From an uncultured Ardenticatenia bacterium (GTDB lineage: Bacteria; Chloroflexota; Anaerolineae; 4572-78; NAK82), in assembly GCA_937127125.1 (NCBI GenBank), contig CAKZLO010000003.1:62001-126000 (forward strand): 64,000 bases of DNA, in the 5' to 3' direction. Numbering within the stretch: position 1 is the stretch's first letter; the number at the start of each line of letters is the position of its first letter. The notes below the pieces were generated by a model, which ran no database searches, was not told the origin of the DNA, and saw only the letters and a program-made list of their open reading frames with translations. The translations under genes were made by a program, and so were the position numbers. Below, piece after piece: positions 26,685-34,562 of this stretch.

Positions 26685-27836
26685 ATGTTGACAAAAGATC
26701 AAGTGCGTCTGGTGCGCGATCGCATTGCACATCATCAACCTCCCATCCTATCCGTCTACGTGGATGTACACCCTGCTCGGCCGGAGAACGCCCGTCGAGG
26801 ATGGTTCATTCGCGTTAAGGACAGCTTGAAAGCTTTCGACATCCCTACAGCGCTATATGAACGTGTCATAAACTTGCTAAGCGAAGAGCGTGCTCAGGCG
26901 CGCACATTGGTGCTCTTTGCCGCCACCGACCTGCTCGAGCGTTACGATTTGCAGATGGAGCTGCCGGTTGTAGATTTAGCTCATGGGCGGGTGGAATGTC
27001 GTTGGGGAGAACCATACGTGACCCCCTTGCTCTACGCACTCGACGAATACGAGCGCACCGGCGTGCTATATCTGGACCAGGTAGGCTGGCATTTCTACGA
27101 AGTTTTCTTGGGCGAGATTGAAGAGGCCACGGATGCTTTTCGTATTATATCGCCGGAGGAATGGCAAGAGCTGTCACGCTATCTGCCAGTCTTGTACAAC
27201 GGGCTATTTCAGAAGCGCGTCGCCACCCATCCTGCGCGCTTTGCGCGGCGGATGGAAATGTGGGCCCAACGCTTTTTCAAGCGACTGGCCCATTTGCTGG
27301 AAGATGTGATGGCGCAGCGCGACATCCGACGTCTAGTATTATTGGGGCCTGCTGAGGATACACGTTTCTTCGAGCAGTTCCTCTCGCGTAGCGTTCGTTC
27401 GCGTGTCGTGGGCCGCGTAAGCGATATCCCTTATCCTACCCCTTCTGCCGCCCAGGTGCTGGAAAAGGTGAGCCCGGTGTTGGAAGAGGCAGAAAGGGCA
27501 CACGAGCAGGCGTTGCTTGACTCCGTGCGGGAACGCGCAGGCATATGGGGACTCGACCCTACGCTGGAAGCTCTTCAGACAGGGCGCATGGAAACAGTGC
27601 TAGTACCTTGGCGTATCGAAGCTCACGTGTGGCGGTGTCCAGAAGGATGGGTAGCAGGTACACCTCAGATGGCACGTGTCTTTTGCCCAGATAGTGAATT
27701 GAGCGAAGTGCCATTGCGGGACATAATCGTTGAGCTGGCGACTGATTATGGTGCCCGTCTGGAATTTGTGCGCGGTGAAGCAGAACAACGACTGCTTCAT
27801 GAGTATGGAGGGCTAGCGGGCTTGCCACGCTGGTGA
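26685..27836 (+). CDS. Bacterial archaeo-eukaryotic release-factor-like protein (eRF1/Vms1-type)
   Basis: 383 aa. The middle part (RRLVLLGPAEDTRFFEQFL) matches the VLRF1/eRF1 domain 2 fold, and the C-terminal (VELATDYGARLEFVRGEAE...LLHEYGGLAGLPRW) matches eRF1 domain 3, which in relatives ends GGIGALLRY. No GGQ peptide-release motif is seen. Relatives (Vms1/ANKZF1, baeRF) act at stalled ribosomes. SD AAAGGAGGCCC precedes ATG 26685, 26 bp after the protease gene. A role in ribosome-associated quality control is inferred from the family only. Confidence 0.75.
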   Translation: MLTKDQVRLVRDRIAHHQPPILSVYVDVHPARPENARRGWFIRVKDSLKAFDIPTALYERVINLLSEERAQARTLVLFAATDLLERYDLQMELPVVDLAHGRVECRWGEPYVTPLLYALDEYERTGVLYLDQVGWHFYEVFLGEIEEATDAFRIISPEEWQELSRYLPVLYNGLFQKRVATHPARFARRMEMWAQRFFKRLAHLLEDVMAQRDIRRLVLLGPAEDTRFFEQFLSRSVRSRVVGRVSDIPYPTPSAAQVLEKVSPVLEEAERAHEQALLDSVRERAGIWGLDPTLEALQTGRMETVLVPWRIEAHVWRCPEGWVAGTPQMARVFCPDSELSEVPLRDIIVELATDYGARLEFVRGEAEQRLLHEYGGLAGLPRW

Positions 27837-27874
27837 ACCGCTTCGAAAAGCGCCCGAAGCCAAGCGAAAATCAC

Positions 27875-29503
27875 CTAGTATGATTCACGTAGGGAGGCTT
27901 TGCTCATCTTTCTTCTCGCTGCTTGCTTGTAGAGTGGCATATAGCCATTTTCCAGAACTTTGTCCCACGTGTAGCGCTCATAGATGGTGCGGATGGCCTG
28001 CTGGATAATGCGCAAATGTTGGTCCGGTCGTTCGCGCATAACGGTAATGGCGCGACGCAACGTCGCCGCCAGAGCTTCTGATGTGTGCGGATAATACCCA
28101 TAGCCGGTAATACCATCCTGCACTTTCACCAAACCTCCTACCAGATGCACGACAGGCACCGTTCCCATCAGCTGTGCCATATAATCCGTTAGACCGCATG
28201 GCTCGAAAGCAGCTGGGTTGACAAAGAAGTCTCCCGCAGCGTAGACACGACGTGCCACAGCCGGCCCGTGACCTATGATGACTGCGATGCGCCCACGCAA
28301 ATGAGGGGCATTAGCAAGCTGTGCCAAGGCTTCCTGGTAGGCTGGATCGCCAGCGCCCAGCACCAGAAATAACACGTCAGGATCCGGAGGTTGGTTGGGC
28401 GAACCTTCGAGCAACAGTCGTACTGCCCCAATAAAGCGATCCACCCCTTTTTGAGCCGTCAGACGGCTCACCATCGTAACCAGTGGGCGACCAGGTGCAT
28501 CATCTAAGTAACCGTCGATGTGTAAGCTGTCCGACTTGCCACTGTTGATTTCGACGATCAATACACGACGACAGACTGCTTTACCGGCCATATCTCCTTT
28601 CAAAGGATCGTAGCCCGCAGCTAGCCCCATTTCCTGCGGTCGGGTCGGATCATACTCAGATGGATCGATGCCGTTGGTGACCCCTACAAGATGGATCCCA
28701 CGCGCTCGAAACGCTGCACCTATGCCCATAGTCTGTTCATCATCTGGTGAAGCTTCCATCACTTCGCGTGCATAGTTCTCGCTCACAGTGTTGACAAAGT
28801 CGGCATATATGCCGCCGACAAGAAACGGATAAACTCCTTCCCGATGGATACCTTGTCGGATCACCTCTTCTGGCAGCTCAGTCATTGTCTGCGCAAGTGC
28901 AGTGTCATACACTTCCTGATGGTAACCTGGACCGGCGTTATGGATGGTGATCCCTGCACCTACATCGGCAAAGTATTCGGTGTAGCGCGGCACCAAGCGC
29001 ATCATCGCCGGGACGAGGGCAGCATGGGCATCCTGACAGTGAATCACGTCAGGATGCGCGCCTAGTGTCTGGATCAACTCCAAGGTTGCCTTCTGTAATA
29101 CAATGTTCATCTCGAAGAAATCGTAATACCCACAACCGGTCACCTCAGGTCTCCCTATGCGGCGTGCTTCGTTGGCGGTATAGGTGTAAATGCCCTCTTT
29201 TTCCGCATAGCATGGTGCATCTATCAAATAGATGGGAGCTCCTACGAGTTCCGTGCGATAGACACGCGCATGGGTTGTGTGCCGACTGTCGGTGTAATCA
29301 GTAGGAAAGGTAAGCTCGATGCCAGTATCTATTAAGCTGGCAGAATCCACCATACCATAGCGCGGCATAACCAAGCTAGCGCGCAGTCCACGCCGGACAA
29401 TGGCGGCTAGGAGTTGGCGAGTGACGTCTTTAACACCACCTACACCAGCAATCTCCTCCATTTCACGGCTCACCATCCATACTTCGAGATCTGAGGTTTC
29501 CAT
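27875..29503 (-). CDS. glgA: Glycogen/starch synthase-like glucosyltransferase (GT5)
   Basis: 542 aa GT-B fold. Uses NDP-glucose to extend alpha-1,4-glucan. The N-terminal loop, normally KxGGLxDV, reads GVGGVKDV, so the usual nucleotide-sugar-binding Lys is missing at its position. The C-terminal domain has VSRLTAQKGVDRFI and FEPCGLTDYMAQLMGTVPVV, the acceptor/E-x7-E region. GVTNGIDPSEYDP and CQDAHAALVPAM are family-typical. ATG 29503 with SD GAGGAG is used. No glgB/glgC lies beside it. A glycogen synthase or related alpha-glucan synthase is likely, with the loop change leaving donor use open. Confidence 0.85.
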   Translation of the reverse strand: METSDLEVWMVSREMEEIAGVGGVKDVTRQLLAAIVRRGLRASLVMPRYGMVDSASLIDTGIELTFPTDYTDSRHTTHARVYRTELVGAPIYLIDAPCYAEKEGIYTYTANEARRIGRPEVTGCGYYDFFEMNIVLQKATLELIQTLGAHPDVIHCQDAHAALVPAMMRLVPRYTEYFADVGAGITIHNAGPGYHQEVYDTALAQTMTELPEEVIRQGIHREGVYPFLVGGIYADFVNTVSENYAREVMEASPDDEQTMGIGAAFRARGIHLVGVTNGIDPSEYDPTRPQEMGLAAGYDPLKGDMAGKAVCRRVLIVEINSGKSDSLHIDGYLDDAPGRPLVTMVSRLTAQKGVDRFIGAVRLLLEGSPNQPPDPDVLFLVLGAGDPAYQEALAQLANAPHLRGRIAVIIGHGPAVARRVYAAGDFFVNPAAFEPCGLTDYMAQLMGTVPVVHLVGGLVKVQDGITGYGYYPHTSEALAATLRRAITVMRERPDQHLRIIQQAIRTIYERYTWDKVLENGYMPLYKQAARRKMSKASLRESY

Positions 29504-29554
29504 CTTTACTCCTCTGAAGTGCACTCTGTGCGCTCTACCTTGTCGAGTGTTCGA

Positions 29555-30526
29555 TCACTCCCAAGCACTGGCCTGATTGAGCCGCACGATGTCTTCATCC
29601 CTTAGTCGAATCTGAAGCGCGCCTATGGTTTCCTGAAGCTGGTGTGGCGTGTTGGCACCAACAATAGGTGCCGTTACTACAGGGTTGTTAAGTAACCAAG
29701 CCAATGCGACTTGGGCCATAGTCGCACCGTGATCTTGTGCGATATCCTGCACTGTGTCGAGCAAGGCAAAATTGCGCTCAGTCATGTAACGTCGCACATT
29801 CTCGCTGATAACTCCTCTAGTCCCTGGAGGCAACGGCTTATCGCGGCGATACTTGCCAGTCAGGAAGCCTCCCTCTAACGGACTGTAGGGGATAACCCCG
29901 AGTCCTTGGTCGCGGCAGAGAGCCATCAGCTCACGTTCGAACTCAGCGCGATGTACCAGATTGTAATGCGGTTGCAAAGATACATAAGAAGCTAGTCCTA
30001 GCCGATCGCTGATCCACAAAGCTTTGGTCAACAGCCATGCCGGATGGTTCGAAGCGCCGAGGTAACGCACTTTTCCCTGATGTACCAGGTCGTCCAGGGC
30101 GCGCAGAGTCTCCTCCAGAGGCGTATCCTCATCCGGCCAGTGGGTCTGATATAGGTCAATATAGTCGGTGTTGAGGCGACGCAAGCTGTCCTCGACTGCT
30201 TTCATAATGTGTTGTCGGCTGAGACCTTCGCCGTTAGGACCTTCCCACATACGACCACGCACTTTGGTGGCGATGACCAACTTATGGCGTGGTATGTTGC
30301 GCTGTGCCAGCCATTCACCAATCCATGCTTCTGCTACTCCACCTGGATTACCCTCAGCCCAGAACGAATAGATGTTAGCAGTGTCAATAAAATTGCCGCC
30401 CGCTTCTACGAAAGTATCAAGTACAGCAAACGAATCGGTGCGGCTGCTGGTCCAGCCCATTGTCATAGTACCCAAACATAGAGCCGAAACCTTCAGCCCG
30501 GTACGTCCCAGCTTGCGATATTGCAT
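29555..30526 (-). CDS. Aldo/keto reductase (AKR family)
   Basis: 323 aa TIM-barrel NADPH oxidoreductase. Catalytic tetrad residues appear as Asp in [11 protein letters not shown], Tyr in the same segment, Lys in LVIATKVRG and His in [28 protein letters not shown] and [16 protein letters not shown] are typical. It resembles the YajO/Tas-like branch. The substrate is not predictable. It stands 51 bp upstream of glgA in the same direction. Confidence 0.92.
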   Translation of the reverse strand: MQYRKLGRTGLKVSALCLGTMTMGWTSSRTDSFAVLDTFVEAGGNFIDTANIYSFWAEGNPGGVAEAWIGEWLAQRNIPRHKLVIATKVRGRMWEGPNGEGLSRQHIMKAVEDSLRRLNTDYIDLYQTHWPDEDTPLEETLRALDDLVHQGKVRYLGASNHPAWLLTKALWISDRLGLASYVSLQPHYNLVHRAEFERELMALCRDQGLGVIPYSPLEGGFLTGKYRRDKPLPPGTRGVISENVRRYMTERNFALLDTVQDIAQDHGATMAQVALAWLLNNPVVTAPIVGANTPHQLQETIGALQIRLRDEDIVRLNQASAWE

Positions 30527-30598
30527 CTCGTCTCTTTCCGTCTCTTCTTACAGGTGATTTCTAATAAGAAGAAAAAGGAAAGCACGAAGCCTTGCAGC

Positions 30599-31594
30599 TC
30601 ACTGCGATGCCGCCAAGTGCAAGGCAATTTGGCAGAAACCCGCGCTCATCAGCGCAGTACACGGGATAGTTAACAGCCAAGCGACGGCCATTTCTTGCGC
30701 TATGTTCCACCGTACTTTGCTCAGCCGTTCTGCTGAGCCAGCGCCTAGAATGGCCGAACTCACCACGTGCATGGAACTCACTGGTCCTCCCAACAGTGCA
30801 GCGGAGCCAATCACACCCGCCGAAGCCAGCTGCGCACTGAATCCGTGGATAGGGCGGATACGATAAAAACGCGCTCCCATTGTCCTGATAAGGCGCCATC
30901 CGCCTATCCCTATACCACACGCCATCGCCGCGGTAGAAAGCACAGTTACCCACAGGGGAATGGTGAAATCCGATTGGACTCCGCATACTATCAGGCTGAG
31001 CACCATAATTCCTACCGTTCTTTGGGCACTATTGGCGCCGTGGCTGAAAGCCAGCGCCAGCGCAGTGGGTATCTGCGCGATCCGTAACACTTCATTAGCG
31101 CGTGACGACGCGTTGCGACACAACTGAAATGTCAACAGGGTGAACAGATATCCTCCCATTAAGCCAAGGATAGGTGAGAAGAACAAGGCCGCCAAGACTT
31201 TTGTGAGTCCACCTGGATTAATGACCGAGATCCCTGCCTGTGTGCTCAGCCCTCCAATCAATCCGCCTATCAGTGCGTGCGACGAGCTGCTGGGAATGCC
31301 TCTCCACCAAGTCAATAGACTCCAACCGATAGCGCTCACCAGAGTGGCAAACAGTGTATAAGTCGTATACAGATAGGGACTGGCCAAATCTCGGCCGATC
31401 GTCTCAGCCACCGCCGTCCCCAGCGCAAATGGCCCACCAAAGCTGACTATGGCAGTCAATCCAAGTGCCATACGGCTCGGCAGAGATCGCGACGAGATGA
31501 CTGTAGCCACAAGCTTGGCCGAATCGTGCACTCCTGTCAGGAAACCAAAGACTGAGACCATCCCGATCAGTGCTATCGCAGCCGCCAAATTCAT
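30599..31594 (-). CDS. pit: Low-affinity inorganic phosphate transporter (Pit family)
   Basis: 331 aa with about ten membrane helices and the internal repeat of Pit permeases. GVHDSAKLVATVISSR is the first repeat signature (usually GxNDxANxxG) and FSHGANSAQRTVGI the second; SSSHALIGGL is the conserved loop. Imports phosphate, probably as metal phosphate, with protons. It shares an ATGA overlap with the upstream DUF47 gene, the normal Pit accessory partner. Confidence 0.92.
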   Translation of the reverse strand: MNLAAAIALIGMVSVFGFLTGVHDSAKLVATVISSRSLPSRMALGLTAIVSFGGPFALGTAVAETIGRDLASPYLYTTYTLFATLVSAIGWSLLTWWRGIPSSSSHALIGGLIGGLSTQAGISVINPGGLTKVLAALFFSPILGLMGGYLFTLLTFQLCRNASSRANEVLRIAQIPTALALAFSHGANSAQRTVGIMVLSLIVCGVQSDFTIPLWVTVLSTAAMACGIGIGGWRLIRTMGARFYRIRPIHGFSAQLASAGVIGSAALLGGPVSSMHVVSSAILGAGSAERLSKVRWNIAQEMAVAWLLTIPCTALMSAGFCQIALHLAASQ

Positions 31595-32220
31595 GTCATC
31601 TTGACCACGATGTCAGTGATGATGTTAGCAGCTTCATCTCCTCGGTCAGCAGCGTTGCTGAGGTGGCGGTAGACCTCGCGCAATTTTAGCATCCGCACCA
31701 CATCGTCAACATCACGCGGATCTCGAAACAGATCAGCGAGAGCTTCGCGATAGACAACCTCAACGCGATTCTCAATCGCTTTAGCTCGCTGAGCGTGATC
31801 ACTGGCGACGGTAGGATGGTTATCCTTAAGACGCTGGACGGCCAGATGGAGTTCCATCGCGCCGTCGCATAGCAATGAGGCCATGCGCACCATATAAGGG
31901 GTGGGCTGGACTTTCAGAATAGACATCTCATCTACAGTGGTATAGGCATAATCCAGCACATCGTCAACGGCACGTGAGAGAGCAGAAATGTCTTCTCGAT
32001 CCATAGGTGTGACAAAGGTGCGCAATAGCTCGTCGATCAATATACGACGCACTTCATCCGCTTCGCGCTCAATGTCCCTGAGCTGCTGTTCGGTGGATGG
32101 ATCTGGCTGCTCCATATAGGCCTTAAGCAGCTCTACCCCTCGCAAAGTCAGGGATGATTGCTGTTCTATTTGCTTGATGAACGTATCCGGCTTGTGTTTA
32201 AAAAGGTCGCGAAAACCCAC
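31591..32220 (-). CDS. Pit accessory protein, DUF47/PhoU-like
   Basis: 209 aa, all-helical PhoU-like protein. The opening (FRDLFKHKPDTFIKQIEQQ) and the segments READEVRRILIDELLRTFVTPMDREDISAL and LREVYRHLSNAADRGDEAANII are typical of TIGR00153/DUF47 proteins that regulate Pit transporters. Its last bases overlap the pit start by 4, indicating tight coupling. Confidence 0.93.
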   Translation of the reverse strand: MGFRDLFKHKPDTFIKQIEQQSSLTLRGVELLKAYMEQPDPSTEQQLRDIEREADEVRRILIDELLRTFVTPMDREDISALSRAVDDVLDYAYTTVDEMSILKVQPTPYMVRMASLLCDGAMELHLAVQRLKDNHPTVASDHAQRAKAIENRVEVVYREALADLFRDPRDVDDVVRMLKLREVYRHLSNAADRGDEAANIITDIVVKMT

Positions 32221-32244
32221 AATGTTTACCGCCCTTGTATCTGT

Positions 32245-33228
32245 TCACCACCCGGCCGGCAATCCGCGGGAGATCTCAATGTTGGAAAACTCGCGAGTCT
32301 TGCGACTGCCCACCTGGCGTACCCATGTAGCCATGCGAGCAATGCCTTCCTCGAGCGGCACCGGCTCTCCGACATCGAAGAACTGTCTCACCTTATCGTG
32401 AGACGAAAAGGCATGCTTGACCTCATTACGCGGAGGGAGGTGCACAATATTAGGGCTGACACCCATTGCTTGGCACACCACCTGTGCCAGGTAATTGACT
32501 GTGTACGGCTGATCGGCACCTACATTGAATACCTCCCCATAGGCTCGCTCGTTAAAGACTGAGTGAGCGATGATCGGGGCGACATCATCTATATAGGAAA
32601 ATGCTCGCGTCTGCTCTCCGTCGCCGAATATAGTGAGCGGCTGTCCATTCAGGATCTGGTTCATGAAGATGCCAATGACATTGCGATACTTGTCACCGAT
32701 GTTCTGGTGCTCGCCGTAGACATTATGAGGACGGAATATGATGTAATTAAGGCCAAACTGGGCATGAGCAGCACGCAGATCGAGCTCAACAGCGTATTTC
32801 GAGATGCCATAGGGGTCCTCTGGTTGAGGCGTGAGATCCTCCGTCATTGGCAACTGATTGGCACCATATACAGCGATCGAGGAAGTGAATACAAAGCATT
32901 TGATATCGTGCAGTACGCTGAGGTTGATCAAATTGACCGAGCCAATCAAGTTGGTCTCATAGTTGTAGCGTCGAATGAAGTGACTAAGCCCCTCAGCTGC
33001 ATAGGCAGCTAAGTGATACACGTAATCGAAACCCCCTGCCGCGAAGATGTCACACAATAGCTGATAGTCGGTGACCGATCCGCGCACGAAATGTGCCCTC
33101 GAAGGCACATTTTCCTGATAGCCGCCACTCAAGTCGTCTAAGGCGACGACCTCCATGCCACTGTTCAAGAGGTGGCGTACAACGTGTGAACCAATGAACC
33201 CGGCCGCGCCGGTGACAAGTGCCTTCAT
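32245..33228 (-). CDS. NAD-dependent sugar epimerase/dehydratase (extended SDR)
   Basis: 327 aa. Rossmann motif GAAGFIGSHVV at the N-terminus, catalytic YGISK (YxxxK) and FTSSIAVYGA are visible. It resembles UDP-glucose 4-epimerase and other nucleotide-sugar epimerases. ATG 33228 with SD GAGGAG is used, since the ORF-track start adds 22 unrelated residues. It is the most downstream gene of the surface-polysaccharide cluster, 10 bp after the GT4 gene, and likely supplies an NDP-sugar to those transferases. Confidence 0.9.
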   Translation of the reverse strand: MKALVTGAAGFIGSHVVRHLLNSGMEVVALDDLSGGYQENVPSRAHFVRGSVTDYQLLCDIFAAGGFDYVYHLAAYAAEGLSHFIRRYNYETNLIGSVNLINLSVLHDIKCFVFTSSIAVYGANQLPMTEDLTPQPEDPYGISKYAVELDLRAAHAQFGLNYIIFRPHNVYGEHQNIGDKYRNVIGIFMNQILNGQPLTIFGDGEQTRAFSYIDDVAPIIAHSVFNERAYGEVFNVGADQPYTVNYLAQVVCQAMGVSPNIVHLPPRNEVKHAFSSHDKVRQFFDVGEPVPLEEGIARMATWVRQVGSRKTREFSNIEISRGLPAGW

Positions 33229-33238
33229 AGTGTGCTCC

Positions 33239-34528
33239 TCACCCCTTAAGAAACCTCCACTGATTCTTGACGTAACGCATTCCGTAGTATACAACTGCGC
33301 GTAAGCCTTGGCGCCGGAAATTACGCCTCACCTCTCGTAGAAGAGCAGGGATACTTCTGGTATTCAAGCTCCACACAGGCATAGGAAGGGGATTGATCTG
33401 ACGGGGGCTGTGGCAAAATGCATTTAATGGCTCGATCGCTTTATCCCATACCAGCAGTTCGCGTACAAGCTGCTGGGCGTTTTCTCCTCGTTGACGCGCC
33501 TCTTGGGGGCACGTGAGGACCTCCTCGATCGCTGCCTCAACCTGTGTTTCATTAGCTGGATCGACCACCCACCCCGCCTCATACCTGCTGATCATCAATG
33601 AAAGCTCTGAATAATCTTGGTGAATCACAGGCAGCCCACACCACAAATACTCCACGGTGCGAGTGGTGAAGGCCAGCTCACGCTCTAAGTTATGCACCAT
33701 AACGTCCAGTGCAACATGAGCACGACAATACTCTTCAACCAGCTGCTCGTGGGACACAAAACCCACAAACTCCACGCGCGCGTTATTACGCAGGCTTGCC
33801 TCCAGTGTGCGATAGCTCTCAATCCCATTGACGTCTTCCGGTAGAGTGGGATGGCGGCCACCAAAGACTCTAAGCCGTCCATACCGATGTTTCTCCATAG
33901 ACCGCAACAACGCACGCAAACCTACGGACGGATCTTGCCAAGGGAGGAACACCCCACCATACACGAAGGTCGGCTCGCCATCAAGCCACTCGTGTGAAGG
34001 GAGCTGTGGTGACACGCAAACTGGCACAACAGCTATATCAAGAGCCTCCGTAGGAATGCCAGCAGCCATTAACCATGCTAGGAAATACAAACGCTGCTTC
34101 TGGCCGGCACAAACGAAAAAATCGGCTTTACGCAGGGCAGCTACCTTGTGTTGCGCATTAGACATCCGGTCGCCAAAACGCTGGAATTCTCGCTCCAACA
34201 TGTGAGGGCCATGCAGATCCAAGACAGTAGGGAGATCGAGCTTCTTCTCAATCTGCACAGATGGCCAATGAGAGAAGATCACAATGTCGGGTCTGGTTCT
34301 GCGAACTAATTCTGGGATATTAGTCATATTCCAGCAATAGCCGGTATAGGGATGTGGGATCTTGTAACCTCGTTCCACACATAACCAAGGTACAGAGTAA
34401 ACAACCTCGTGCCTTCGCGCCTCTAATCCCTTGCCAATACCCCAAGCGCGCAGACCAGCTCCCGTGGTGGGTAGACCCGACCAAGGCAATATATCAGGAC
34501 AGATGAGCAATATACGCTTGTGGGACAA
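33239..34528 (-). CDS. GT4-type glycosyltransferase
   Basis: 429 aa GT-B glycosyltransferase. The N-terminal LLICPDILPWSGLPTTGAGLRAWGIGKGL and the C-terminal ERELAFTTRTVEYLWCGLPVI (E-x7-E-like region) are visible. It is paralogous along its whole length to the C-terminal half of the next gene, sharing for example YGGVFLPWQDPSVGL. Acts at the cytoplasmic membrane face in building a surface glycan; donor and linkage unknown. No membrane segment. Confidence 0.87.
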   Translation of the reverse strand: MSHKRILLICPDILPWSGLPTTGAGLRAWGIGKGLEARRHEVVYSVPWLCVERGYKIPHPYTGYCWNMTNIPELVRRTRPDIVIFSHWPSVQIEKKLDLPTVLDLHGPHMLEREFQRFGDRMSNAQHKVAALRKADFFVCAGQKQRLYFLAWLMAAGIPTEALDIAVVPVCVSPQLPSHEWLDGEPTFVYGGVFLPWQDPSVGLRALLRSMEKHRYGRLRVFGGRHPTLPEDVNGIESYRTLEASLRNNARVEFVGFVSHEQLVEEYCRAHVALDVMVHNLERELAFTTRTVEYLWCGLPVIHQDYSELSLMISRYEAGWVVDPANETQVEAAIEEVLTCPQEARQRGENAQQLVRELLVWDKAIEPLNAFCHSPRQINPLPMPVWSLNTRSIPALLREVRRNFRRQGLRAVVYYGMRYVKNQWRFLKG

Positions 34529-34562
34529 CTAATCCACCGTATGCACCGTTATGATATGGGCC

